A stretch of DNA of 64,000 nucleotides from Butyricicoccus pullicaecorum (GTDB lineage: Bacteria > Bacillota > Clostridia > Oscillospirales > Butyricicoccaceae): contig JAGZIY010000009.1 of NCBI GenBank assembly GCA_018365995.1, positions 1-64,000 on the forward strand, in the 5' to 3' direction. Below the pieces are notes generated by a model. That model worked only from the letters and a program-made list of their open reading frames with translations, ran no database searches and was not told where the DNA came from. A program made the position numbers and the translations under genes. Below, piece by piece: positions 43,848 through 52,291 of the stretch (within the stretch, counting starts at the first letter, position 1; the number at the start of each line of letters is the position of its first letter).

Positions 43848-43861
43848 CGTTCACGGGCACA
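43848..43861. promoter_or_regulatory. operator-like site 3
   Basis: CGTTCACGGGCACA, identical to site 2 over 13 bases. It lies 98 bases downstream of site 2 and about 228 bases before the symporter start, close to a TATAAT (43868-43873) that may be the symporter promoter. Confidence 0.55.
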
Positions 43862-44088
43862 AATCGCTATAATGGATATTGCTCACTCTTGTGAATGAAA
43901 TAACAATGAGACCTGCAAGGAAAGCACTGGAAAATTGGTATGTTCACACAAGAGAAAACAGGAAGAAACCTGTTTTCATTGCTGTATAGGGCAGCGGAAG
44001 TCTATGCAGCAGATTTGCAGCTGACCGGTCGTTTGATCCGGCGGCAAGGGGATTTTTAGCAAAGTAAGTTAGAAAAGAGGATGAAAGT

Positions 44089-45756
44089 ATGAGTCTAATG
44101 TTCACCGCGGTAACATTTGTGGCGTTTACTGCACTTGTTGCCCTCATCTCATGGTGGAAAACGAGAGACGATAAGCTGGACACACAGGACGGCTACTATT
44201 TGGCTGGCCGTGGACTGACAGGTCCGGTTATTGCAGGCTCACTCCTGATGACCAACCTGTCTGCGGAGCAGCTCGTTGGCATGAATGGGCAGTCTGTACG
44301 TATCGGTATGAGCCCGATGGGTTGGGAGGTTACTTCTGCAATTGCGCTGGTTATTTTGGCGTTTGTGCTCATGCCAAAGTATTTGAAAACTGGATTGACT
44401 ACGGTTCCAGAGTTCTTTGAGCAGCGTTACGATGCAGGTACCCGACGTCTGGTTTCTATCATTGTTCTGCTGTCCTATGTTTTGATCATGCTGCCAAACG
44501 TACTGTATGCAGGTGCACAGGTATTCGTAAATATTTTTGGCATTGATGTTGTCATGGCACAAAAGTTCGGCATGGAGCTGACACAGGCACGTTTTTGGGC
44601 AATTACCATTGTATGTATCGCAACGGCAATCGTAGGTTCGCTCTATGCGATCTGCGGCGGTCTGAAGGCGATTGCACTGTCCGACTCCATTAACGGAATC
44701 GGTTTGATTCTGGGCGGTATCTTGGTTCCGATTTTTGGTATTCTTGCGCTCGGCGCAATGAATGGCGGCGGTTTTATGGAGGGTATTGATGTATTCCTGA
44801 ATACAGACCGTACCCTGCTCAATGCAATCGATGCACCGAACCTCAATGAGCCGTATCTGCCATGGCCATTGCTCGTTACCGGATTGTTAATCAACAACTT
44901 GTATTTCTGGGCAACCAACCAATCTATCATTCAGCGCGCGTTTGGCGCAAAGAATCTCAAAGAGGCACAGAAGGGTGCAGTTCTCGCAGGCTTCTTCAAG
45001 ATCCTGACTCCTTTGATTATTGTAATTCCCGGTATCATCGCACGTCTCCTGTATACCGATGTGACAAGCGTAAACGGCTGGGGAAATGGTGATACCGCAT
45101 ATCCGATGCTCGTTGCCGACGTGATGCCAAAGGCTCTGCTTGGCTTCTTCGCAGCGGTTATGTTTGGTGCAATTCTGTCCTCATTCAACTCGATTTTGAA
45201 CTCAGCGTCCACAATCTATGCGCTGGATATTCATCGTCCGATTTTCTCCCCAAATGCATCTGATGCACATATGGTAAAGGTTGGACAGGTATTTGGTACT
45301 GTTGTTGCGGTGATTTCAACCATCATGGCACCATTCTTTATGTATGCTGCTGGTGTTACAACCGTTGTAAACTCTGCATTTGCAGCGTTTAATACCCCGC
45401 TGTTTGTCTGCCTGTTGTGCGGCTTCTTCTGGAAAAAGGTACCAGCAAATGCTGCAAAAATCGTCATTCCAGTACATGTTGTGCTGTACTTCCTGCTGCA
45501 GTTTGTTCTGCGTTATCAGATTCCAGCACTGGAAAACATGCACTATCTGTACTTTACCGCATTCCTGTTTGTAATCGATATTATCTTGATGGCAATTATC
45601 GTAAAGGTAAATCCGCGCCCGACCGATTTTGTCCTCAAGGATGCACAGGCAGTGGACATGACCCCGTGGAAGAACGGCAAGCTCGTTGCCGGTGTTGTAC
45701 TGGGTATTATGTGCCTGACATACGTTATATTCTCTCCTCTTTGCCTTGGCGCATAA
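44089..45756 (+). CDS. SLC5-family sodium:solute symporter
   Basis: 555 residues, about 14 membrane helices. GYYLAGRGLTGPVIAGSLLMTNLSAEQLVGMNG, QRAFGAKNLKEAQKGAVLAG and AAVMFGAILSSFNSILNSASTIYALDI follow the SSS family (SglT/PutP-like) order, with Na2-site serines in the last motif. The substrate is probably a sugar or related polyol given the LacI-type neighbour, but this is inference. AAAGAGGATGAAAGT precedes the start. A long (about 220-base) leader contains a small AACAGG/CCTGTT hairpin. Confidence 0.9.
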   Translation: MSLMFTAVTFVAFTALVALISWWKTRDDKLDTQDGYYLAGRGLTGPVIAGSLLMTNLSAEQLVGMNGQSVRIGMSPMGWEVTSAIALVILAFVLMPKYLKTGLTTVPEFFEQRYDAGTRRLVSIIVLLSYVLIMLPNVLYAGAQVFVNIFGIDVVMAQKFGMELTQARFWAITIVCIATAIVGSLYAICGGLKAIALSDSINGIGLILGGILVPIFGILALGAMNGGGFMEGIDVFLNTDRTLLNAIDAPNLNEPYLPWPLLVTGLLINNLYFWATNQSIIQRAFGAKNLKEAQKGAVLAGFFKILTPLIIVIPGIIARLLYTDVTSVNGWGNGDTAYPMLVADVMPKALLGFFAAVMFGAILSSFNSILNSASTIYALDIHRPIFSPNASDAHMVKVGQVFGTVVAVISTIMAPFFMYAAGVTTVVNSAFAAFNTPLFVCLLCGFFWKKVPANAAKIVIPVHVVLYFLLQFVLRYQIPALENMHYLYFTAFLFVIDIILMAIIVKVNPRPTDFVLKDAQAVDMTPWKNGKLVAGVVLGIMCLTYVIFSPLCLGA

Positions 45757-45780
45757 GAAATTTTGCATAAAGGCAAAGCA

Positions 45781-45813
45781 AAATCCCTGCTGACATAGTC
45801 AGCGGGGATTTTT
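45781..45813 (+). terminator. Rho-independent terminator
   Basis: AAATCCCTGCTGAC / GTCAGCGGGGATTT with one mismatch, followed by TTTT, after the symporter. Confidence 0.9.
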
Positions 45814-45954
45814 TACGTTTGTGCGCATAGCATGTATCTATGAGATAAAAAATTTTACAAACCATTTCTTGCAGGCTGAAGTGAGATTGGATACAATATA
45901 AAATCATATAGATAAATTTGGAATTCCTGTATATTTTAGAAAAAGGAGATCGGT

Positions 45955-46281
45955 ATGGCGAAATTAGAATGGGTTCTGGAGGGTGACCTCGACACATGGA
46001 TGCGTAAAATTGAACAGGGAATTATAAATGGAAGTATGTCTGCCTCTCTGGAGGAGAAAAGTGACTTTCAGGGTGGCTGTGCTAAATGCAGCGTTCGTGT
46101 CTTTGAACGGTATAGTTATGTGGGGAGCAACCGTGTGAGTCTCAGTGTCACGGCATTTCAGGAGGGCAATGGTCCCATTTATTTGTCTGCCATTACAGCC
46201 GGAGGCAGTCAAGCGGTGCTGTTCAAAATCAATACATGGGGAGAAGAAGCTTTTTTGGACAAGCTTCGAGAGCTGCTATGA
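45955..46281 (+). CDS. DUF6054 family protein
   Basis: 108 residues, soluble. The pattern LEGDLDTWMRKIEQGIINGSMSASLEE, KCSVRVFERYSYVGSNRVSLSVT and FKINTWGEEAFLDKLRELL matches DUF6054, a family of small clostridial proteins of unknown role. AAAGGAGATCGGT is upstream. Its stop overlaps the next start by ATGA. Confidence 0.85.
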   Translation: MAKLEWVLEGDLDTWMRKIEQGIINGSMSASLEEKSDFQGGCAKCSVRVFERYSYVGSNRVSLSVTAFQEGNGPIYLSAITAGGSQAVLFKINTWGEEAFLDKLRELL

Positions 46282-47108
46282 GAAAATGGCTGTTTACAGG
46301 CGCTGCAATTGCAGCAGCGGGGTGGGCAGTTTGGGAGAATTCCGCACTGCAAACGACACAGCTTACCGTTTACACGAAACGTCTGCCGAAGGTATTTGAT
46401 GGTTTTTGTGTCGTACATATATCAGATTTACACAATACGGTATTTGGAAAACACAATCAAAAACTCCTTTCCTGTATCCAAAAGGCACAGCCAGATATCA
46501 TTGTGATTACCGGAGATTTGCTGGATTCCTATCATACAGATATGGCGGCAGCACTGGAATTTGCAGCACAAGCGGCACGGATTGCTCCCTGCTATTATGT
46601 GTCAGGCAATCACGAGTCCAGAATTTCAGCGTATCCGTGGTTTCGAAATCAATTGACAGAAAAAGGAATTGTGGTGCTCGAAAACCGTGCACTGGAAATT
46701 GTATATCAGGGGCAGACGATTCGTTTGATCGGGCTTGTGGACTCCAGCTTTTCTCCAGAATATCCAGCTATATGTTCACAGGAGATTGTCTCCCGCGCAT
46801 TGGCGCCTTTCATAAAGGAGGATACCTATACCATTTTGCTTTCTCACAGACCGGAGTTATTTGACACCTATGCAGAGTTTCATGCAGATTTGGTTTTCTC
46901 GGGACACGCCCATGGGGGACAGATACGTTTGCCGTTGATAGGCGCTGTTTTTGCACCCAATCAGGGATTTTTTCCAAAATATAATGCAGGGATTTATAGA
47001 AAAGGCAGAACACAAATGATTGTGAGCAGAGGACTTGGAAATAGCAGCTTTCCCATTCGCCTGCATAACCGACCGGAAATCATCGCAGCAACGCTGTACG
47101 CGCAATAG
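46278..47108 (+). CDS. membrane-anchored metallophosphoesterase (YaeI-type)
   Basis: 276 residues from the ATG at 46278. One N-terminal helix, then the calcineurin-like phosphoesterase motifs in order: VVHISDLHN (near 51), VITGDLLDS (near 78), YVSGNHESR (near 109), ILLSHRPELF and FSGHAHGGQIRLP. Close in layout to YkuE/YaeI, UDP-diacylglucosamine- or lipid-type pyrophosphatases. Translationally coupled to DUF6054 and followed by a terminator. Confidence 0.93.
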   Translation: MRKWLFTGAAIAAAGWAVWENSALQTTQLTVYTKRLPKVFDGFCVVHISDLHNTVFGKHNQKLLSCIQKAQPDIIVITGDLLDSYHTDMAAALEFAAQAARIAPCYYVSGNHESRISAYPWFRNQLTEKGIVVLENRALEIVYQGQTIRLIGLVDSSFSPEYPAICSQEIVSRALAPFIKEDTYTILLSHRPELFDTYAEFHADLVFSGHAHGGQIRLPLIGAVFAPNQGFFPKYNAGIYRKGRTQMIVSRGLGNSSFPIRLHNRPEIIAATLYAQ

Positions 47109-47114
47109 GGCATA

Positions 47115-47147
47115 AAAAAAGACAGCACTGCGTCGTGCTGTCTTTTT
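47115..47147 (+). terminator. Rho-independent terminator
   Basis: AAAAAGACAGCAC / GTGCTGTCTTTTT with a short loop, 7 bases after the phosphoesterase stop. Confidence 0.93.
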
Positions 47148-47176
47148 CCGTGTTTTATGTGAAAATCTATTTGGAA

Positions 47177-47215
47177 CCACGGGGACAGGTAAAGGGGGGA
47201 ATCCTGTCCCTGTGG
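47177..47215. repeat. 13-bp hairpin between converging units
   Basis: CCACGGGGACAGG pairs with CCTGTCCCTGTGG (one mismatch) around a 13-base loop that contains GGGGGG. No T run on either strand. It may end the HAD gene (minus) or slow transcription from either side. Confidence 0.45.
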
Positions 47216-47242
47216 AAAAAGAGGGAGAGAGGGGTGTGCCTG

Positions 47243-48061
47243 TTACCTGTGGAGGTGTGCATAGTGCTGTAAAGCCCATGCAACACCGTCTGCATCATTT
47301 ACAGGAGCGATTACATCTGCCAGTGCTTGGACTTCCGCGGGGGCATTGCCCATGGCAATGCTGAGACCAGCCGAACGCAGCATACATAAATCATTGTCTC
47401 CATCGCCAATTGCAAGGACTTCCTCGGGACGTATATGAAGCTGCATACAGACGCTTTGTATGGCATGGTTCTTGTCAACACCCTGTGCGACAACATCGAA
47501 CCCCAACGAACAGCATCCCGTCACACGAATATCTGGCAGGGTTTCCAAATGCCTGCGAACGTCAAGTAAGGTTTGCGGATTTGTCTCATAGATCAGCACC
47601 TTTAGAATGTGCTGTGCCTGTTCCCGCAGTGCGGAAAGGGGAAGCGCGCTGTGGGAATGGCATTTTTGATGATCTGGCAAATCCGTGTTGATGTGTTCAT
47701 ACAGGAATCGCGCATCATAGGCAGAGGTGGTATAGATGTCCTGTGCAGATTTGAAAAAAGCGTGTACTGTGGGAAATCGTGCAAGGATATCTATCATAGC
47801 TTGTATTCCGTGGGGAGAGATTTCGTGCTGTATCGTTTGGTCGTTCAGCTGATACCATGCACCATTGCAGCAGATGATACGGATTCTGGGGTCGATTTTT
47901 TGTGCGACCCAATAGGAAAAGCCTACCGGGCGTCCGGTGACAAGATAGACCTGCTGTCCATTATCCAGACAATGGAGCAGCGCGGCGCGGTTTGCGTCAC
48001 TGACCGTTTTGTCCGAAGAAAGCAGCGTGCCATCTAAATCCAAACAGATGCACTTATACAT
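47243..48061 (-). CDS. HAD family Cof-type hydrolase
   Basis: 272 residues from the ATG at 48061, which overlaps the ADH stop by 8 bases (CAAGGATTCTT as ribosome binding site). CLDLDGTLLSSDK (motif I, Asp nucleophiles near 7-11), VTGRP (motif II), and VLAIGDGDNDLCMLRSAGLSIAMGNA (motif IV) are those of Cof/YidA-like sugar-phosphate phosphatases. The substrate is unknown. Translationally coupled to the alcohol dehydrogenase. Confidence 0.93.
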   Translation of the reverse strand: MYKCICLDLDGTLLSSDKTVSDANRAALLHCLDNGQQVYLVTGRPVGFSYWVAQKIDPRIRIICCNGAWYQLNDQTIQHEISPHGIQAMIDILARFPTVHAFFKSAQDIYTTSAYDARFLYEHINTDLPDHQKCHSHSALPLSALREQAQHILKVLIYETNPQTLLDVRRHLETLPDIRVTGCCSLGFDVVAQGVDKNHAIQSVCMQLHIRPEEVLAIGDGDNDLCMLRSAGLSIAMGNAPAEVQALADVIAPVNDADGVAWALQHYAHLHR

Positions 48062-49178
48062 AAGAATCCTTGAGGATCTGCTCCAACTCTGCACGGGTGC
48101 CGAATGGCAGGAAGTCCAGAACAGGGCAGGCAAGCATGGAGGCAAAATCGGCTTCGGAAACACCTAGGTCATGCAGTTTCTGATATAGACCGATTTCGCA
48201 CAGGAAATCACAAAGAACGGGATAAAGGTCTGTTGCGTGAGGATCAAAGATGCGTGCGACAGTCGCAAAGCGCTCAGGATATTTGGCAGACATCTGCGCG
48301 ACAAACGCCGGAAATACCACGGCGAGTGCTTGACCATGCGGCATATGGGTTAGACCACCGATGATTTCAGAAAGCGGATGCGGCGCTGCAGCGCCGGAAT
48401 TGGAAAGCGCACGTCCGGCAAGGGTATCTGCAAGGGCAAGCTGTGTGCGGTATTCCAAATTGCTTGGATCTTTCAAAGCTTTGGGCAGATTGTGTACGAT
48501 GAGCTCCATCGCGCGCAGAGAGTCCATCTCGCTATATGGGGAGGCATGTACATTGATATAGCTCTCAAATGCGTGGGTAAATGCGTCGAAGCCCGTCATT
48601 GCTGTCATGCGTGTCGGCAGGGTCAGCATGAGCGTTGGATCGACGACACAGGCTTTGGAGAATAGGGCGGGGTGATAAAAGGTCAGCTTTTCATCTCCGC
48701 GGGAAATGACGGCTGCCTGTGTCACCTGCGAGCCGGTACCGGAGGTGGTGGGAACGGTCACGAGCGGAAGCATGGTGTCAGAATATGCCGGATAATTCTC
48801 GTAGGGAGAGGAATAGGTCTGGAACAGGAAGTCCCAGTCAATTTTCTCCTGACCATTGGTGAATGCAATGGATTTTGCGGTATCAATGCTGCTGCCGCCG
48901 CCAACGGCAAGAACGAAATCTACTGGGTGCTGCTTCAAAAGTCGGAAGCCAGCTTCAACGATTTCAACGGTTGGATTTGGCTGTACTTCATCAAAATGAA
49001 AAACAGTAATGCCCTGCTTTTGTAAGAGGGTCATAATACGCTCATAAAGCGGACGCAGCGGCTGGTCTGGCGTGGTCACCATAAGGCAGCGCGTCCCATA
49101 GCGCACAGCAATTTGACCGAGCTCATTGAGGCGGTTTTCGCCAAAATAAATTTGTGTCGGTTGATAGTACTGAAACAT
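48054..49178 (-). CDS. iron-containing alcohol dehydrogenase
   Basis: 374 residues. GGGSSIDTAKSIAF (near 94) for NAD(P), and the metal-site stretch with DAFTHAFESYI and HPLSEIIGGLTHMPHGQALAVV. VPTTSGTGSQVTQAAVISRG matches the butanol dehydrogenase-like/BdhA subgroup. It reduces aldehydes such as butyraldehyde or related compounds. First gene of a unit with the HAD hydrolase. GGAGGTATGGAACG lies before the start. Its upstream region is interrupted by the IS605 relic. Confidence 0.93.
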   Translation of the reverse strand: MFQYYQPTQIYFGENRLNELGQIAVRYGTRCLMVTTPDQPLRPLYERIMTLLQKQGITVFHFDEVQPNPTVEIVEAGFRLLKQHPVDFVLAVGGGSSIDTAKSIAFTNGQEKIDWDFLFQTYSSPYENYPAYSDTMLPLVTVPTTSGTGSQVTQAAVISRGDEKLTFYHPALFSKACVVDPTLMLTLPTRMTAMTGFDAFTHAFESYINVHASPYSEMDSLRAMELIVHNLPKALKDPSNLEYRTQLALADTLAGRALSNSGAAAPHPLSEIIGGLTHMPHGQALAVVFPAFVAQMSAKYPERFATVARIFDPHATDLYPVLCDFLCEIGLYQKLHDLGVSEADFASMLACPVLDFLPFGTRAELEQILKDSYV

Positions 49179-49212
49179 CGTTCCATACCTCCTGAAGTCT
49201 ATTTATAATTTT

Positions 49213-49740
49213 TTAGCCAGAAAACCCATGGTCTTTAGACCGTGGGATGAATGGCATTAAATTATTTTTTCACTAAAACACTATATTTTCAGTAAAATAT
49301 GATAAAATAATATATAGGAAACTTTTTCCTAAATCTACACAAAGGAGAAAATATATGTATTTGAATTAAATGCAATTGTATTTGTAAAACAGGAAGAGTC
49401 CTATACTTCTAAAGCAAGCTTTTGGGATAAAGACCAATTGTCTACTTATAATTGGGATAATCCAAAAGAATATCATTTTAGTGAGAACAGAGTACATCGT
49501 GGATTTTACAAAACAAAAAAGGGAAAAACATTAAATGCTGATGTAAATGGTGCATTAAATATTATGCGTAAAAGTAGTGTTGTGGATATGACTATCCTAT
49601 ACGGTAGAGGCGAAGTGGACACGCCTATAAGAATAAGGACTGCCTGAATTTTCAGGTAGAAACTTAAATATCAAACTTCGTAAATAGGAACATTCGTTCT
49701 TTAGAATCCCATTACCTTTAGGTGATGGGTAGTTCACTTA
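49213..49740 (+). mobile_element. IS200/IS605-family relic (both ends present, interior deleted)
   Basis: Left end: imperfect hairpin CCCATGGTC / GACCGTGGG at 49225-49246 with the usual following ATGAATGGC. Right end: hairpin CCCATTACC / GGTGATGGG at 49708-49729 followed by TAGTTCAC. These are the palindromic ends used by Y1 transposases instead of terminal inverted repeats. Inside are an AAAGGAGAAAATATATG start region and only the C-terminal part of TnpB. No Y1 transposase gene. The element is about 0.5 kb instead of about 1.7 kb. Exact outer ends are estimated. Confidence 0.8.
49351..49647 (+). pseudogene. tnpB: TnpB C-terminal fragment
   Basis: About 98 codons in one open frame running from VFELNAIVFVKQEESYTSKA through FWDKDQLSTYN and ENRVHRGFYKTKKGK to LNADVNGALNIMRK, the RuvC-III end of TnpB, with its catalytic Asp kept. 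QEESYTSK and the VHRGFYKTK linker are the usual neighbours of that motif. The N-terminal about 280 residues including the first two RuvC acids are missing. An ATG with a good ribosome binding site (49355) is out of frame, so an internal deletion joined the start region to the tail. Not functional as a nuclease. Confidence 0.88.
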
Positions 49741-49830
49741 TAGTATAAAAAACATACGTCTGGAATGCAAATGGGTGCTGTTGTTACTTCTTCACGCAAC
49801 AATGTGGTAAAAGCATGACAAGACCTGTGA

Positions 49831-49859
49831 TTGTCAGGTATCGGACTGGCTTCTATAAT
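49831..49859 (+). promoter_or_regulatory. promoter of the transaldolase-family gene with overlapping dyad
   Basis: TTGTCA, 17 bases, TATAAT. A perfect dyad TGACAA (49816-49821) / TTGTCA (49831-49836) overlaps the -35, a likely operator. Confidence 0.6.
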
Positions 49860-49889
49860 ACAGATATAAGATAGAGAGGAGTATTTTTT

Positions 49890-50540
49890 ATGCGTTATTT
49901 GATTGATAGTGCAGCATCGGCGGAAATTGAACAGGCACTCGCGTGGGGTGCCTGCGGTATCACTGCAAATCCAAGCATGTATTTGGCACAAAATGTGGAA
50001 CTGGAAACGTTTTTACAGACCTATGCAAAGCAGGAGGGTATCTTTTTAAGCGGAGAGGTGATTGCCGATACTGCGGAGGAAATGATAGCGCAGGCAGAGC
50101 AAATCGGTAAAATAGACAAGCATATCGTCATCAAAATCAACTTTTCCGAGCAGGGGCTGATGGCGTGTAAGCTGCTGACGCAGCGCGGATTTTGCTGTGC
50201 GATGACCTTAATTTTCACCGTGGCACAAGCGGTTGCCGCAATGAATGCAGGTGCAGCCTATGTGTTTCCGTTCGTGGGACGTACCGATCAATATAGCGGT
50301 GGAGATGGGCTGCAAATGGTTGCCGACGTGACAGCAATTGCACAGCGCAGAAATGTGTATGTGGTTGCAGCATCGATCAAGAGTCTGTATCAGCTGGAAA
50401 TGCTGGCGAAAATGGGGGTGGATTATGCAGCCATACCGTTCGCACTCTATCAGCAGTCCTTGTACCACCCGCTGACCTCGCAGGGGGCAGAGGGATTTGC
50501 AAAGGATTGGGAAGCGATGCAGAGAGCAAAGACCCTGTGA
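49890..50540 (+). CDS. transaldolase/fructose-6-phosphate aldolase family protein
   Basis: 216 residues, the length of the short TalC/Fsa group. DSAASAEIEQALAWGACGITANPS (near 6-29) is the family start, the Schiff-base lysine is expected in KHIVIKINFSEQGLMACKLL (near 79-98), and AYVFPFVGRTDQYSGGDG (near 128-145) is typical. The usual KIP motif is KIN here, a small deviation. Cleaves or forms dihydroxyacetone-containing sugar phosphates. Lies beside a PTS cluster; AGAGGAGTATTTTTT is upstream. Confidence 0.9.
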   Translation: MRYLIDSAASAEIEQALAWGACGITANPSMYLAQNVELETFLQTYAKQEGIFLSGEVIADTAEEMIAQAEQIGKIDKHIVIKINFSEQGLMACKLLTQRGFCCAMTLIFTVAQAVAAMNAGAAYVFPFVGRTDQYSGGDGLQMVADVTAIAQRRNVYVVAASIKSLYQLEMLAKMGVDYAAIPFALYQQSLYHPLTSQGAEGFAKDWEAMQRAKTL

Positions 50541-50560
50541 TGAGAATAGAATTTCACATC

Positions 50561-50597
50561 AAAAAAAGTGTTGGCATGAAGATGCCAACACTTTTTT
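50561..50597. terminator. bidirectional terminator
   Basis: AAAAAAAGTGTTGGCAT / ATGCCAACACTTTTTT with a 4-base loop, between the aldolase (+) and the PTS gene (-). Confidence 0.94.
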
Positions 50598-50598
50598 A

Positions 50599-52203
50599 TT
50601 AGTCAATTCCAAGAATGTCCTTGACAGCGGTTGTGACGTTTTGGACGCGTACGCCATAGATGATTTGCAGGGAGTTCTTGACATGGACAATGCCAAGCGC
50701 TTCCAGCTCGTCCTTCCACACATCGTCCGATACCACCAGCGCTTCGTCTTTGACGGTAACGCGCAGACGGGTCGCACAGCAGGTAACAGTAACGATGTTG
50801 TCCGCACCGCCCAGAGCCGCGATGATGCGCGCCTCAAGAGATTCCTGCGGTTCGTTTGCGGAGGCAGGTGCATCTGTATTTTTAGTTGCCTGATATTCCT
50901 TTTTGCTCATGAGCTTGATTTCGGAATTTTCACGTCCCGGTGTCTTGAGATTGAACTTCACAATGGCAAATCGGAAAATGAAGTAATACAGGGCAAAGGT
51001 CAGAGGCAGCAGCCAAATCAGTGCCATTGCGTGTACCTTCTGTGGCTGGAACAGGTTGGGAATCATGAAGAACAGAGCATGTCCGTTGATGGAGATTTTT
51101 GCAACCTCTGCCAGCACATAGCACAGACCGCAAAGCGGTGCATAAATGAGCCAGTAAAGGACAGGGGCAAGGAACAGGAAGGTGTATTCAATTGGCTCGG
51201 ATACGCCAACCATCATGAGGGTGAATACTGCCGGAACCAGCAGTGCAGCTACCTTCTTGCGGTTTTCCGGCTTTGCACAATGATACATAGCGAGTGTTGC
51301 ACCCGGCAGACCTGCCAGCTGGAACAGGATACGTCCGCTTGTGAAGTTACGAACGATATAGCCGGTTGCATCGGCGCTGGCAGCCTGTCCATTGATAATG
51401 TTTCGTACCCCTTCATACAGAGTGCCATCAATCATCATCGTACCGCCGACCTGCGAATATTCGATTGGGAATGCAATCAGATGGTGGATACCAAAGGGAA
51501 GCAGGGCTTTATCCATCGTACCAAAGAGCCATGTGCCGAACAAACCACTGTTGCTGATAAAGGCGGTCAGGCTTTGTAACGCAGAGGCAATATATGGCCA
51601 GATGTAGTAGGTAGCGATTGCCGCCGGAATAGAAACCAGCGTTACCATCACAATAACGAATTTTGCGCCTGCAAAGAATGCAAACATATTCGGAAACTTG
51701 GTATCTACAAAATGGTTATGAATCCAAGCGGCCAGCAATCCGCAGATAATACCTGAGAAAATACCCATGTTATAGGTAAAGATACCCAGAGATTCTGACC
51801 AGAGTGCATTAAAGTTCAGCGCGTCAAGCTGTGTATATCCGGCAGCCATCAAAGCGTCTACGGAAGTCGTCTCCGGATTCCAACCGGACATAGATGCCCA
51901 TGATTCAATTCCTTTGGTGTAGCAGAAGAACAGAACCAGACCGGCAAAAGCTGCCCAGCCCTTTTCTTTTTTCGCAAGCGTAAACGCAATTGCCACGGCG
52001 AACCAAAGCTGTAAGTTGTTCATGAACAGGAATCCCAAATTGGAGATCATGCTGAACAGCTTGTAAAGGAGTGTGCCTTCTTCCAGAATATAGTTCGTGA
52101 AAGCACTTCCGATGCCGACATAAAATCCAACCAGAACAAGAAGAATGATAGGAACCATCATTGCCCCTGCAAAGGTTTGGATTTTTGACTGAATATTTTT
52201 CAT
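50599..52203 (-). CDS. PTS glucose/maltose-family EIICB component
   Basis: 534 residues from the ATG at 52203 (GGGGGA upstream). The EIIC part has about ten membrane helices with FAGAMMVPIILLVLVGFYVGIG and the GTMDKALLPFGIHHLIAFPIEY region; HALFFMIPNLF follows. The C-terminal EIIB has VTCCATRLRVTVKDE with the phospho-cysteine. No EIIA domain, so EIIA (Crr-like) must be supplied by another gene. The substrate is a glucose- or N-acetylglucosamine-like sugar by family, not resolved. Operon with the dipeptidase upstream. Confidence 0.93.
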   Translation of the reverse strand: MKNIQSKIQTFAGAMMVPIILLVLVGFYVGIGSAFTNYILEEGTLLYKLFSMISNLGFLFMNNLQLWFAVAIAFTLAKKEKGWAAFAGLVLFFCYTKGIESWASMSGWNPETTSVDALMAAGYTQLDALNFNALWSESLGIFTYNMGIFSGIICGLLAAWIHNHFVDTKFPNMFAFFAGAKFVIVMVTLVSIPAAIATYYIWPYIASALQSLTAFISNSGLFGTWLFGTMDKALLPFGIHHLIAFPIEYSQVGGTMMIDGTLYEGVRNIINGQAASADATGYIVRNFTSGRILFQLAGLPGATLAMYHCAKPENRKKVAALLVPAVFTLMMVGVSEPIEYTFLFLAPVLYWLIYAPLCGLCYVLAEVAKISINGHALFFMIPNLFQPQKVHAMALIWLLPLTFALYYFIFRFAIVKFNLKTPGRENSEIKLMSKKEYQATKNTDAPASANEPQESLEARIIAALGGADNIVTVTCCATRLRVTVKDEALVVSDDVWKDELEALGIVHVKNSLQIIYGVRVQNVTTAVKDILGID

Positions 52204-52291
52204 TTCAAGTCCCCCTTGCTTGTTGATATTACACATTTTAGCATACCGCGTGTGGTCAGGCTATGACCTGAGGTTTCCAGATAGTGCCCTA

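Noticed and set aside
42620..43861. Repeated GTTCACGGGCACA considered as a CRISPR-like or mobile-element repeat
   Set aside because: Spacing is irregular (1130 and 98 bases), length is only 14 bases and the position before a LacI-type gene and transporter fits operators.
43880..44088. Leader of the SLC5 symporter as a possible riboswitch
   Set aside because: Only one short hairpin (AACAGG/CCTGTT) is clear and no known aptamer core is visible; LacI-type sites explain regulation better.
49438..49647. TnpB fragment as an intact small nuclease
   Set aside because: Only the RuvC-III part remains; the first two catalytic acids and the target/guide-binding part are missing.
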